From: Gammaproteobacteria bacterium
GTDB taxonomy: Bacteria; Pseudomonadota; Gammaproteobacteria; S144-34
DNA: 8,537 nucleotides
NCBI GenBank assembly: GCA_015487895.1
Contig: WFOW01000069.1
Span: 1 to 8,537 of the forward strand
Direction of reading: 5' to 3'
Both the position numbers and the translations under genes were made by a program. The notes below the pieces were generated by a model that ran no database searches, was not told the origin of the DNA, and was given only the letters and a program-made list of their open reading frames with translations. Positions 1 to 6,549 of the stretch are shown here, in pieces. The first letter of the stretch is position 1, and each line of letters begins with the position of its first letter.

Positions 1-855
1 GTCGAAGACGGGCCCGTCCACGCACACGGGGCGCATGGCGTGCGCGCCGTCGCCGGCGCGCACGGGCACCGTGCAGCCGGCGCAGCCCCCGACCCCGCAG
101 GCCATGTGCTCCTCGAGCGCCACCTGGCAGGGCAGGCCGTGGCGCGCGGCGAGCCGCGCGACCGCGGCGAGCATGGGCTGCGGTCCGCAGGCGCACACCA
201 GCACCCGCCCGCGCTCGGCCGGGGCGAGCGCCTCCAGCCAGGCCTCGGCGAGCTCGGTGACGTAGCCGCGGTGGCAGCCCGGGTGGCCGCGCAGGCTCGC
301 GAGGCGCGCGGGCACGCCGGCGCGCTCGAGGCGGGCGAGGGTCGCCGTCGCCGCGGGCGGCGCGCCCGGGAGCGGCTCGCGCGCCTCGGCGAGCGCGAAG
401 GGGAAAGGGGCCTCCGAGCCGAGGAGGGCCACGGGCCGCCAGGGCGGGCCCTGCGCGGCCAGGCGCTCGGCGAGAAAGAGCACGGGCGGGATGCCGACGC
501 CGCCGCCGAGCAGCAGCACGCGCGGGCGCCCGGGCACCGGTGCGAAGGGCCGGCCGATGGGGCCGAGCAGGCTCAGGCGCTCGCCCGGGCGGCGCGCGGC
601 GAGCCGCGCCGTGCCGAGCCCCACGACCTTGTAGAGCAGCTCCACGGTGCCCGCGGCCGGGTCGGCGCCCATGAGCGAGAGCGGACGCCGCATGGGCAGC
701 ATGGGATCGCAGCGCAGGTGCACGAACTGCCCGGGCACGGCGCGGGCGGCGCAGCGCGGCGCGTGCAGCACGAGGCGGTGCTGGCCCTCGGGCCAGGCCT
801 CGTGCTCGAGCACCTCGGCGTCCTCGAGGGCGATGGTCGCCGTCGCGCCGTCCAC
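1..855 (-). CDS. pyrK: Dihydroorotate dehydrogenase electron transfer subunit (PyrK type), 3' end cut by window
   Basis: Ferredoxin-reductase-like FAD/[2Fe-2S] protein. In class 1B dihydroorotate dehydrogenase it passes electrons from dihydroorotate, via FMN on PyrD, to NAD+. The 285 visible residues show an N-terminal FAD-binding barrel with R-R-P-L-S at about 56-60, a nucleotide-binding glycine loop LLGGGVGIPP at about 115-124, and a C-terminal cluster-binding stretch. The cysteines of that stretch are C253, C258, C261 and C278 (C-x4-C-x2-C-x16-C), followed by VCVDGPVFD, which is typical of PyrK. The frame is open to the left edge, so only a short C-terminal tail is missing. The start is a GTG with GAGGG seven bases before it; no other start codon lies in frame near the end of pyrC', whose stop is 10 bases upstream. 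The position after pyrB-pyrC' supports a pyrimidine role over related NfnA or sulfide dehydrogenase subunits. The PyrD partner is not visible and would be expected beyond the left edge. Confidence 0.9.
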   Translation of the reverse strand, partial: MDGATATIALEDAEVLEHEAWPEGQHRLVLHAPRCAARAVPGQFVHLRCDPMLPMRRPLSLMGADPAAGTVELLYKVVGLGTARLAARRPGERLSLLGPIGRPFAPVPGRPRVLLLGGGVGIPPVLFLAERLAAQGPPWRPVALLGSEAPFPFALAEAREPLPGAPPAATATLARLERAGVPARLASLRGHPGCHRGYVTELAEAWLEALAPAERGRVLVCACGPQPMLAAVARLAARHGLPCQVALEEHMACGVGGCAGCTVPVRAGDGAHAMRPVCVDGPVFD

Positions 856-862
856 CGCGGGG

Positions 863-867
863 CCCTC
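863..867 (-). promoter_or_regulatory. Shine-Dalgarno site for pyrK
   Basis: GAGGG lies seven bases before the GTG at 855 and overlaps the TGA stop of pyrC'. It fixes the GTG as the start of the pyrK-type gene, which lacks an ATG near this position. Confidence 0.6.
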
Positions 868-2158
868 AGCCCGCCTCCCACACCACGCGCCCCTCGAGCA
901 GCGTCCAGCGCACCCGACCCTTCAGGGTCCAGCCCGCGAAGGGGGTGTTGCGCCCGGCGCTCACCATGCGCTCGGGGTCGAGGCGCCACTCGGCGGCGGG
1001 GTCGAAGACGCAGACGTCGGCGCGCGCCCCTTCGGCCAGGGTGCCGGCCTCGATCCCGAGGACGGCGGCGGGCCCTGCGGTCAGGCGCTCGACGGCCTGG
1101 GGCAGGGTGAGCACGCCCTCGTCCACCAGGCGCAGCACCAGCGGCAGCAGGGTCTCGAGCCCGGAGGCGCCCACCTCGGTGGAGGGGAAGGGCGCGAGCT
1201 TGGCGTCCGGCTCGTGCGGCTCGTGGTCCGAGCACACCGCGGCGAGGACGCCGCGCGCGAGCCCCTCGCGCAGGCCCTCGCGGTCGCGCGCGGTGCGCAG
1301 CGGGGGATCGAGATGGGCCTCGGCGTTGAAGCCGGCGAGGTCCGCCTCGGTGAGATGCAGGTGCGCGACGGCGACGTCGGCCGTCACGGGGAGCCCGTCG
1401 TAGCGCGCCCGGGCGATCATGCGCACGGCGCGCGCGGTGGAGACGCGCCCGAAGTGGGCGCGCACGCCGGTCTGCTCCACGAGCGCGAGGCAGCGCGCGA
1501 CCTCGGCCGTCTCCGCCGCCTCCGGGATGCCCGGCAGGCCGAGGCGGGCGGCCACTGCGCCCTCGTGGGCGCAGCCGCCGTCGCGCAGCCACGCGTCCAT
1601 GGGGTGGATGTGCACCGTCAGGCCGAAGGTGGCGGCGTACTCCATGGCGCGGCGCAGCACCAGGGTGCTGGGCACCGGCCGGCGCCCGTTGCCCACGCCC
1701 ACGCACCCGGCCTCGGCCAGCGCCGCCATCTCGCTCAGGCGCTCGCCGTCGAGCCCGCGGGTGAGCGCCCCGAGGCAGACCACGCGCGCATGCCCCGCCG
1801 CCCGCGCGAGGCGCCGCACCAGCTCCACCACCGCCGGGGTGTCGATCACGGGGTCGGTGTCGGGCGGGCAGCACAGGGTGGTGATGCCGCCGGCGGCGGC
1901 CGCGCGCGTCTCGCTCGCCACGGTGCCCTTGTGCTCGAGGCCGGGCTCGCGCAGGCGCGCGGCGAGGTCCACCAGGCCCGGGCACACCACCAGGCCCGCG
2001 GCCTCCAGCACCCGGTCGGGCGTGAAGCCCTCGGGGGCGCGCAGGACGCCGGCGATGCGCCCGCCGGCGATGGCGAGGTCGCCGGTCGCGTCGAGGCCCG
2101 ATGCCGGGTCGACGATGCGCCCGCCGCGGATCAGGATGCGATCGCCGCCCGCGCTCAC
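866..2158 (-). CDS. pyrX: Non-catalytic dihydroorotase-like protein PyrC' (PyrX)
   Basis: 430-residue amidohydrolase-fold protein of the class I dihydroorotase family, whose active members cyclise carbamoyl aspartate to dihydroorotate. The fold is well preserved ([14 protein letters not shown] at 60-73, [10 protein letters not shown] at 90-99, [10 protein letters not shown] at 311-320), but the zinc site is not. The usual D-x-H-x-H reads D64-L-A66-A-R68. The second histidine of the H-x-x-H-V-S-T motif is R238. The first histidine of the usual HH pair is A265. This matches the inactive PyrC' of Pseudomonas, which forms a dodecameric complex with aspartate carbamoyltransferase and is needed for its activity. 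The same structural role is inferred here. The GTG start overlaps the pyrB stop as GTGA, which fits coupled production of partner subunits. A working dihydroorotase must then be encoded elsewhere in the genome. An active enzyme is unlikely given the lost ligands. Confidence 0.9.
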   Translation of the reverse strand: MSAGGDRILIRGGRIVDPASGLDATGDLAIAGGRIAGVLRAPEGFTPDRVLEAAGLVVCPGLVDLAARLREPGLEHKGTVASETRAAAAGGITTLCCPPDTDPVIDTPAVVELVRRLARAAGHARVVCLGALTRGLDGERLSEMAALAEAGCVGVGNGRRPVPSTLVLRRAMEYAATFGLTVHIHPMDAWLRDGGCAHEGAVAARLGLPGIPEAAETAEVARCLALVEQTGVRAHFGRVSTARAVRMIARARYDGLPVTADVAVAHLHLTEADLAGFNAEAHLDPPLRTARDREGLREGLARGVLAAVCSDHEPHEPDAKLAPFPSTEVGASGLETLLPLVLRLVDEGVLTLPQAVERLTAGPAAVLGIEAGTLAEGARADVCVFDPAAEWRLDPERMVSAGRNTPFAGWTLKGRVRWTLLEGRVVWEAG

Positions 2159-3126
2159 GCCGTTCCGTCCCCCGTCGTGCGCATGGTCATGGACATGATG
2201 GCCATGCGCACGGCGATGCCGTGCTCGACCTGCTCCAGGATCACCGAGCGCGGGCCGTCGGCGACGCGCGACTCGAGCTCGATGCCGCGGTTGATGGGGC
2301 CCGGGTGCATGACGATGGCGTCCGGGCGCGCCAGCGCCAGGCGCTCCTCGGTGAGGCCGTAGAGGCGGAAGTACTCGTGCTCGCTCGGCAGGTGCGCGCC
2401 GCGCATGCGCTCCTTCTGCAGGCGCAGCATGATCACGACGTCGGCCTCGCGCAGGCCGTCCTCCATGCGGTGGAAGACGTGCACGCCGAGGTCGTCCACG
2501 TGGGCCGGGAGCAGGGTGCGCGGCGCCACCACGCGCACCTCGCCGGTGCCGAGCGTGTTGAGGGCGTGGATCTGCGAGCGCGCCACGCGCGAGTGCAGGA
2601 TGTCGCCCACGATGGCCACCACCAGGTCCTCGAAGCGTCCCTTGCGGCGGCGGATGGTGAAGGCGTCGAGCAGGGCCTGGGTCGGATGCGCGTGGCGGCC
2701 GTCGCCGGCGTTGACCACGCTCACGTGGGGGCGCACGTGGCGGGCGATGAAATGGGCCGCACCGCTGTCGGCGTGGCGCACCACGAACATGTCCACGTGC
2801 ATGGCCTCGAGGTTGCGCAGGGTGTCGAGCAGGGTCTCGCCCTTGGTGGTGGCGGAGGCGGAGACGTTGATGTTGAGGACGTCGGCCGAGAGGCGCTTGG
2901 CGGCGAGCTCGAAGGTGGTGCGCGTGCGCGTGCTCGCCTCGAAGAAGAGGTTGACGATGGTCTTGCCGCGCAGCAGCGGCACCTTCTTCACGGTCTGCTC
3001 GGTGACGCCGGCGAAGGACTCGGCGGTGTCGAGGATCTCGGTGAGGAGCTCGCGCCCGAGGCCCTCGACGGTGAGGAAGTGGCGCAGCCTGCCGCGCTCG
3101 TCGACCTGCAGCGAGGCGCCGCTCAT
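2155..3126 (-). CDS. pyrB: Aspartate carbamoyltransferase catalytic chain
   Basis: Condenses carbamoyl phosphate with aspartate, the first committed step of pyrimidine synthesis, in the cytoplasm. The 323-residue protein has the carbamoyl-phosphate loop STRTRT at 65-70, the mobile-loop lysine region SATTKGE at 91-97, HPTQ at 147-150, the aspartate-side stretch MLRLQKER at 233-240, and HPGPINRG at 274-281. Length is normal for the Pseudomonas-like type, which carries a short N-terminal extension. The ATG at 3126 was chosen because it overlaps the pyrR stop as ATGA and because the protein before it in frame is an antisense-like, arginine-rich shadow of pyrR. The Shine-Dalgarno sequence is weak, so translation probably depends on coupling to pyrR. 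No pyrI regulatory gene follows. The next gene is pyrC', as in PyrB-PyrC' (class A) enzymes. Confidence 0.96.
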   Translation of the reverse strand: MSGASLQVDERGRLRHFLTVEGLGRELLTEILDTAESFAGVTEQTVKKVPLLRGKTIVNLFFEASTRTRTTFELAAKRLSADVLNINVSASATTKGETLLDTLRNLEAMHVDMFVVRHADSGAAHFIARHVRPHVSVVNAGDGRHAHPTQALLDAFTIRRRKGRFEDLVVAIVGDILHSRVARSQIHALNTLGTGEVRVVAPRTLLPAHVDDLGVHVFHRMEDGLREADVVIMLRLQKERMRGAHLPSEHEYFRLYGLTEERLALARPDAIVMHPGPINRGIELESRVADGPRSVILEQVEHGIAVRMAIMSMTMRTTGDGTA

Positions 3127-3641
3127 CTCGCGCGCTTCTTCACCACCCGCAGCTCGAGGGGCTCGGGGCCGCCGAGCTCCACGTACTCGTTGGGCGCGAG
3201 CTCGAGGTGGCGGCCCACCACCTGCGCCTCGATGGGCAGCTCGCGCCCGGGGCGCTCGATCAGCACCGCCAGCGTCACCGAGGCCGGGCGCCCGTAGTCG
3301 AAGATCTCGTTGAGGGCGGCGCGGATGGTGCGTCCCGTGTGCAGCACGTCGTCGACCAGCACGATGTGGCGGTCGTCGACGTTGAAGGGGATGCGCGAGG
3401 GGCGCACCTGGGGGTTCATGCCGACGCGCGTGAAGTCGTCGCGGTAGAAGGAGATGTCGAGCGTGCCGAGCGGCTCGTCGAGGCCGAGCAGGCGGTGGAG
3501 GCGCTCGGCCACCCACACGCCGCCGGTGTGGATGCCGATCATGGCGGGGCCGGCGACTCCGCCCTCGGCCAGACGCGCGCGCAGCGCCTCGGCCATCGCG
3601 GCGAGCACGGCGTCGATGTCGATGTCCAGCCTGCGGCTCAT
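3123..3641 (-). CDS. pyrR: PyrR bifunctional pyrimidine regulator / uracil phosphoribosyltransferase family
   Basis: Type I phosphoribosyltransferase-fold protein of 172 residues, the normal family length. The PRPP-binding motif [13 protein letters not shown] is at 93-105, and the flexible-loop region ISFYRDDF at 63-70 matches the Bacillus protein. In Bacillus PyrR binds pyr leader RNA when UMP is high and also makes UMP from uracil and PRPP. The stretch after the first strand reads [13 protein letters not shown] (36-48), where Bacillus has T-R-G. That is the proteobacterial form, whose RNA-binding role is less clear. The ATG overlaps the yqgF stop (ATGA) and has a good AGGGGG site about seven bases upstream. 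It is followed directly by pyrB. No attenuator-like leader is possible at this junction, so any RNA target lies outside the pyrR-pyrB boundary. Confidence 0.93.
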   Translation of the reverse strand: MSRRLDIDIDAVLAAMAEALRARLAEGGVAGPAMIGIHTGGVWVAERLHRLLGLDEPLGTLDISFYRDDFTRVGMNPQVRPSRIPFNVDDRHIVLVDDVLHTGRTIRAALNEIFDYGRPASVTLAVLIERPGRELPIEAQVVGRHLELAPNEYVELGGPEPLELRVVKKRAR

Positions 3642-4090
3642 GCCGGATCCCCCTGGCGGGCGGTCCCCTCCAGCCACGCCTGGAGGATGACCTGGGCCGC
3701 GACGCGGTCGCGCTCGCCGCGGCGCGCCCGCCGCGCGAGCCGGCCCGCCGCCCGTGCCTCGCGCACGAGCCCGCGCGCCGCGGTGGTGCTCAGGCGCTCG
3801 TCGACACGGTGCACCGGCAGGCGGTAGCGGGCCGCCAGGCGGCGGGCGAAGCGTTCGGCGGCGCGGGTGAGCGCGTGCGGCGAGCCGTCGAGATTGTACG
3901 GGATGCCGACCACCAGCGCATCGGGGCCCCATTCCCCGACCAGGCGGTCGATGCCGCCCCAGTCCGGCCCGCCCGCGCTCTCCAGCACCGCCAGCGGCCG
4001 CGCCGTGCCCGTGAGCGTCTCGCCCACCGCCACGCCGATGCGCCTCAGCCCGTAGTCGAAGCCGAGGGCCGTCCGCGGGCGGGGAGGCAT
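3638..4090 (-). CDS. yqgF: YqgF/RuvX family RNase H-like nuclease (putative pre-16S rRNA nuclease)
   Basis: 150-residue RNase H-fold protein, the usual length for YqgF. The first strand [14 protein letters not shown] (10-23) supplies the catalytic aspartate D12. VDERLST (96-102) and D128 before VAAQVILQ complete the acidic set typical of the family. The family is annotated as a putative Holliday junction resolvase, and in Escherichia coli it is linked to maturation of the 16S rRNA 5' end. The ATG at 4090 follows the yqgE stop after one base. No clear Shine-Dalgarno sequence is present, so re-initiation after yqgE is likely. The yqgE-yqgF pairing is common in gammaproteobacteria. The C-terminal region is unusually rich in Arg and Ala, as are neighbouring proteins in this GC-rich genome. 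Confidence 0.94.
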   Translation of the reverse strand: MPPRPRTALGFDYGLRRIGVAVGETLTGTARPLAVLESAGGPDWGGIDRLVGEWGPDALVVGIPYNLDGSPHALTRAAERFARRLAARYRLPVHRVDERLSTTAARGLVREARAAGRLARRARRGERDRVAAQVILQAWLEGTARQGDPA

Positions 4091-4091
4091 C

Positions 4092-4661
4092 TCAGGCGTG
4101 GCCGGCCTCGCCCGACAGCCGCCCGAGGTCGATCCCCAGGTGGCGCGCGGCCGCCTCCCACTTGGCCTCGTCCGGGACCTCGAAGACGATGCGCATGTCC
4201 GCCGGGCCGCTGAGCCAGGCGTTGTCGGCCATCTCCTGCTCGAGCTGCCCCGGCCCCCAGCCGGCGTAGCCGAGCGCCACCAGATAGCGCTCGGGGCCCG
4301 CGCCGCGGGCGATGGCCTCGAGGATGTCGCGGGAGGTCGTGATGCCGACGCGCTCGCCCACCCGCAGGGTGGAGGCCCAGGCGCCCGCCGGCTCGTGCAG
4401 CACGAAGCCGCGCTCGCGCTGGACCGGCCCGCCGACGTAGACCGGCACCTCGCGCGCGGCGGCCTCGGCCCCCTCGATCCCCATGTGCTCGAGGATCTCG
4501 CCGAGGCGCATCTCGCTCGGGCGGTTGACCACCAGCCCCAGGGCGCCCTCCTCGTTGTGCTCGCAGATGAAGGTGACGGTGTGGAAGAAGTTCGGATCCG
4601 CGAGCTGCGGCATCGCGATCAGGAAGTGGCCCGTGAGCCAGGCACGGTCGTCTCCGTCCAT
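4092..4661 (-). CDS. yqgE: YqgE/AlgH family protein (DUF179)
   Basis: 189-residue cytoplasmic protein of unknown biochemical function. It shows all the family signatures: FLIAMPQLADPNFF at 13-26, ICEHNEEGALGLVVNRP at 32-48, GGPVQRERGFVLH at 77-89 and GYAGWGPGQLEQE at 131-143. The family was once linked to alginate regulation in Pseudomonas (AlgH), and structural work has not given a clear activity. It sits between tonB and yqgF, as in Pseudomonas. The ATG is preceded by the largest gap in the window (53 bases) and by no convincing Shine-Dalgarno sequence; the best purine run, GGGA, is too far away. A possible promoter and hairpin in that gap are listed separately. I found no other plausible start, since the conserved N-terminal FLIAMP begins only 13 residues in. 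Confidence 0.95.
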   Translation of the reverse strand: MDGDDRAWLTGHFLIAMPQLADPNFFHTVTFICEHNEEGALGLVVNRPSEMRLGEILEHMGIEGAEAAAREVPVYVGGPVQRERGFVLHEPAGAWASTLRVGERVGITTSRDILEAIARGAGPERYLVALGYAGWGPGQLEQEMADNAWLSGPADMRIVFEVPDEAKWEAAARHLGIDLGRLSGEAGHA

Positions 4662-4667
4662 GCCGAC

Positions 4668-4696
4668 AGTATCCCGCCGCCCGTCGCCCCCGGCAA
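4668..4696 (-). promoter_or_regulatory. Possible promoter of yqgE (TTGCCG-17-GATACT)
   Basis: On the minus strand TTGCCG (4696-4691) and GATACT (4673-4668) are separated by 17 bases; each matches the sigma70 consensus at four of six positions. GATACT is an AT-rich island in a very GC-rich gap. Transcription would begin close to the ATG at 4661, giving a leaderless or nearly leaderless message, which would fit the missing Shine-Dalgarno sequence of yqgE. The -35 lies in the loop region of the hairpin, so the match could be chance. Confidence 0.25.
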
Positions 4697-4712
4697 GCGC
4701 CGGCCGACGGGC
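4679..4712. other. Two-tier hairpin in the tonB-yqgE gap
   Basis: GCCCGTCG (4679-4686) pairs with CGACGGGC (4705-4712), and inside it CCGGC (4690-4694) pairs with GCCGG (4699-4703) around a four-base loop. The 13 pairs are nearly all G-C. On the transcribed strand it begins two bases after the tonB stop and is not followed by a T run, so it is not a standard intrinsic terminator. It may mark an RNA processing or stability point between the envelope module and the downstream genes. Confidence 0.6.
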
Positions 4713-4713
4713 G

Positions 4714-4729
4714 CTCAGCGGCCGCTGAG
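4714..4729. repeat. Perfect 16-base palindrome over the tonB stop
   Basis: CTCAGCGG and CCGCTGAG form a perfect palindrome that contains the TGA stop of tonB (4717-4715) and its last codons. It lies one base from the hairpin in the adjacent gap. It could be a protein site or only a by-product of the coding sequence. Confidence 0.5.
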
Positions 4730-5605
4730 GCGGTTGGAGCTCAGGAACTCCCAGGTGCGGACGATGTGGAGGACGTCGGTCTCGCGCCGGATCTCGGGCG
4801 GGAAGGGCGCGAAGGGGGCCGCCAGGCGCACGATGCGCACCGCGGCCTCGTCCAGCACCCGGTGGCCGGAGGAGCGCAGGATGCGGATGGCGCGCACGGT
4901 CCCGTCCGGGTTGAGGGCGACGTCCAGGGTGAGCCGGCCCGAGAGCCCGCGCCGCCGCGCCTCCTCGGGATAGTTGAGGTTGCCGATGCGCTCGACCTTC
5001 TCCACCCAGGCGTGCATGTAGGCGGCGTAGCGGTGCTGGCGGGTGCGCGCGTGCACGGTGCGCTCGCGGGGGTTGCGCGCGTGCGCCCGCGCCTCGGCGG
5101 CGCGCTCGGCCTCGAGGCTCGCGAGCTCGAGGCTGCGAGTGTAGAGCTCGGCCGCGCTGAGCGGCCGCTGGCGCGAGGCGGGGGGCGTCGGGTGCGGGGT
5201 GGCCGCGGTCGCCGGTCCACGCGCGGGCCGCGCGAGGCGCTCCGGCGCCGGGGCCGCGCGCTCGCGCGCGCGCTCGGCCCGCCGCGCGCGCGGGCCCGGC
5301 GTCTCGAGCGGCACCTGGCGCGGAGGCGCCTCGGGGCGCACGCGCTCGCGCACGTTGCCCGCCCCCTCCTGGCTCGCCGCCGCGAGGTAGTCGGCGTCCT
5401 CGGGCGTGCGCTCGGTCGGGCGCTGCACCAGGGTGACGTCGAGCGTGGGCAGCGGCGGCTCGCGCCGGGCCTCGAAGGGCGAGAACCCGATCCCGAGGAT
5501 GACGATCGCATGCAGCGCCGCCGCAATGGTGAGCGTGAGCGCCAGCCGATCGCGCGCCGGCGGCATGGGCGGCGGCAGCGCCGCGGTCGGGCGGCTCGGG
5601 CTCAT
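4715..5605 (-). CDS. TonB-family energy transducer (TonB3-like by context)
   Basis: 296-residue protein with the TonB layout: a cytoplasmic N-terminus, one membrane segment at about 21-41 (LALTLTIAAALHAIVILGIG), a long periplasmic linker at about 45-200, and a C-terminal TonB domain at about 207-288 starting at NLNYPEEARRRGLSG and containing NPDGTVRAIRILRSSGHRVLDEAA. TonB proteins transmit proton-motive force to outer-membrane partners. The linker is rich in Arg, Ala and Pro with a helical, charged stretch near 150-190, not the classic Glu-Pro/Lys-Pro repeats. No exbB or exbD is nearby. In Pseudomonas the tonB-type gene next to gshB (tonB3) is linked to type IV pilus assembly and twitching, which may hold here but is inference. 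The ATG overlaps the Gx stop (ATGA) with GGAG five bases upstream. A perfect -10-like TATAAT lies 43 bases before the start. Confidence 0.88.
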   Translation of the reverse strand: MSPSRPTAALPPPMPPARDRLALTLTIAAALHAIVILGIGFSPFEARREPPLPTLDVTLVQRPTERTPEDADYLAAASQEGAGNVRERVRPEAPPRQVPLETPGPRARRAERARERAAPAPERLARPARGPATAATPHPTPPASRQRPLSAAELYTRSLELASLEAERAAEARAHARNPRERTVHARTRQHRYAAYMHAWVEKVERIGNLNYPEEARRRGLSGRLTLDVALNPDGTVRAIRILRSSGHRVLDEAAVRIVRLAAPFAPFPPEIRRETDVLHIVRTWEFLSSNRLSGR

Positions 5606-6159
5606 GCCTGCTCCGTGGCCTCCTCCTGCGCCAGGATGCGCCAGGCGATTATACCGCTCAGGGTGCCGAAGGCCGCGGCCGCGGTCATGAGCGGCGCGGC
5701 GAGCAGCGCGACCGCGGGGTGCGGCACGAACAGCGCCCAGGCCACCAGGAGCTGGCCGCCCATGTGCGCCATCGCCGCCACCAGGCCCAGCCCCAGGGGG
5801 CTGAAGCCGCGGCCGGGGCAGCGGGCGGCGAGGGCGAGGGCGGCGAGGGCCGCGGCCGCGCCGCCCGCGCTCAGCAGGAAGGTGGGCGAGAGGAAGGTGC
5901 CGAGGACGAGGCCGCTCACCAGCACCCGCAGGGCCGTGACCCAGGCCGCCGGGCGCCAGCCGAAGCGCACCAGGACGAGCAGGGTGACGACGTTGGCCAG
6001 CCCCGGCTTCATGCCGGGCACCGGGCTCGGCAGCGCCGCCTCGAGCACGTGCAGCGCCACGGCGAGCGCGGCCAGCGCCGCCACGCGCACGTCCTCGCGC
6101 TCCGGCCGCAGCGGTGTGTCCCGCGGGGGGGCGGCCTGTCCCGTGGCCGGAGCCTTCAC
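5602..6159 (-). CDS. Gx transporter family membrane protein (heptaprenyl diphosphate synthase component I / EetB-like)
   Basis: 185-residue hydrophobic protein with roughly five membrane segments, preceded by a polar N-terminal stretch of about 24 residues. The family signature is clear: PSPVPGMKPGLANVVTLLVL (44-63), then RVLVSGLVLGTFLSPTFLLSAGG (78-100, split by short polar turns), and AHMGGQLLVAWALF (131-144). The family name comes from an old assignment to heptaprenyl diphosphate synthase. The fold suggests a small membrane transporter or scaffold, and EetB of the Listeria electron-transfer locus belongs to it. The start is a GTG with GGGAGGG ten bases upstream, 21 bases after the NusG-II gene. 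Coupling with apbE and the NusG-II gene suggests a joint role in flavin- or quinone-linked envelope redox chemistry, which is inference. Near its end the gene uses a rare ATA codon that creates a TATAAT. Confidence 0.87.
   Translation of the reverse strand: MKAPATGQAAPPRDTPLRPEREDVRVAALAALAVALHVLEAALPSPVPGMKPGLANVVTLLVLVRFGWRPAAWVTALRVLVSGLVLGTFLSPTFLLSAGGAAAALAALALAARCPGRGFSPLGLGLVAAMAHMGGQLLVAWALFVPHPAVALLAAPLMTAAAAFGTLSGIIAWRILAQEEATEQA
5648..5653 (-). promoter_or_regulatory. Perfect TATAAT (-10-like) upstream of tonB
   Basis: The minus strand reads GCGGTATAATCGCC inside the Gx coding sequence, where it encodes Gly-Ile-Ile-Ala with an ATA codon. A start point near 5641 would give a leader of about 36 bases before the tonB ATG at 5605. 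No good -35 is seen at spacings of 15-18 bases, and there is no TG extension. It is a candidate internal promoter only. Confidence 0.3.
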
Positions 6160-6169
6160 GCCGCCCCCA

Positions 6170-6176
6170 CCCTCCC
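6170..6176 (-). promoter_or_regulatory. Shine-Dalgarno site for the Gx gene
   Basis: GGGAGGG lies ten bases before the GTG at 6159, within the 21-base gap after the NusG-II gene. It decides the GTG start, since no ATG is in frame upstream in the gap. Confidence 0.55.
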
Positions 6177-6180
6177 ACGC

Positions 6181-6549
6181 TCAGAAATTGATCGCGTCGT
6201 ACTCGCCACCGGGGCCCGTGAGGGTGACGACGATGCCGTTGGGCAGGCAGGCGACGAGCTCGCCGGCCCCGCGCGCCCAGCCCGAGCGCACGCAGATCTT
6301 GCTCCGGCAGGGCGAGTCGACGAAGCGCACGGCACCGTCGCGCACCTCGAGCACGCTCTCGCCGAGGGCGCCGCGGACGCGGTAGGTGCCGGGCCGGTCG
6401 AGCGGCAGCAGGCGCGTGCCGGCGGGCGTCTCGACCCGCGCCGTCACCACGGGGCCGCCTCCGCCCCAGGCGTGCAGGTGGAGCGCGGCGAGCAGGGCCG
6501 CGGCGGCGGCGAAGGCGAGAAGATCGGCGGGCGTGGGCCGCAGCCTCAT
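6181..6549 (-). CDS. Membrane-anchored NusG-domain-II protein (EetA-like)
   Basis: 122-residue protein with an N-terminal membrane anchor (about 9-28) and a periplasmic beta-rich domain of the NusG-II type. The hallmark reads CRSKICVRSGW (81-91) followed by VACLPNGIVVTL (99-110), giving cysteines C81, C86 and C101. In better-known members the pattern is close to CPDKICVKTGW then CLPN. This domain in isolation has no transcription role. It occurs in many Firmicutes beside Gx proteins, including EetA of the Listeria extracellular electron transfer locus. Function is unknown. The cysteines could form a disulfide or bind a cofactor. The ATG overlaps the apbE stop (ATGA) with a GGGGAAGG site just upstream. 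It is flanked by apbE and the Gx gene, so the three probably act together. Confidence 0.87.
   Translation of the reverse strand: MRLRPTPADLLAFAAAAALLAALHLHAWGGGGPVVTARVETPAGTRLLPLDRPGTYRVRGALGESVLEVRDGAVRFVDSPCRSKICVRSGWARGAGELVACLPNGIVVTLTGPGGEYDAINF

Noticed and set aside
40..1110. 356-codon plus-strand open frame at the left edge
   Set aside because: It is antisense to the PyrK-type gene, whose FAD, NAD and iron-sulfur motifs are unmistakable. The product is Arg/Ala/Gly-rich with low complexity.
573..1985. 470-codon minus-strand open frame overlapping pyrC' and pyrK
   Set aside because: It is an off-frame reading of pyrC' and then the start of pyrK; composition is Arg/Pro/Gly with no motif in the pyrC' part.
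647..2362. 571-codon open frame on the plus strand across pyrC'
   Set aside because: It is antisense to two clear genes, has no recognisable domain, and is a normal by-product of GC-rich third positions.
2155..3516. Longer start for pyrB reaching into pyrR
   Set aside because: The added 130 residues are an off-frame reading of pyrR. The ATG at 3126 gives the family length and a 4-base overlap.
3893..3898. TACAAT (-10-like) inside yqgF on the minus strand
   Set aside because: No -35 is seen at a proper distance, it lies about 250 bases before pyrR, and it encodes the family-conserved Tyr-Asn before LDGS.
4679..4712. Hairpin read as an intrinsic terminator
   Set aside because: No T run follows on the transcribed strand, and the plus strand has no gene to terminate there.
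5237..5300. Alternating CG-rich stretch in the tonB linker
   Set aside because: It is explained by repeated Arg and Ala codons in a low-complexity linker and is interrupted, so I do not call it a separate repeat.
4715..6178. Longer starts for tonB, and likewise for the NusG-II gene (to 7605), apbE (to 8462) and pyrR (to 3932)
   Set aside because: Each extension is an off-frame reading of the preceding gene with low-complexity Arg/Gly/Pro sequence. The short starts restore the membrane anchor, signal peptide or family length.
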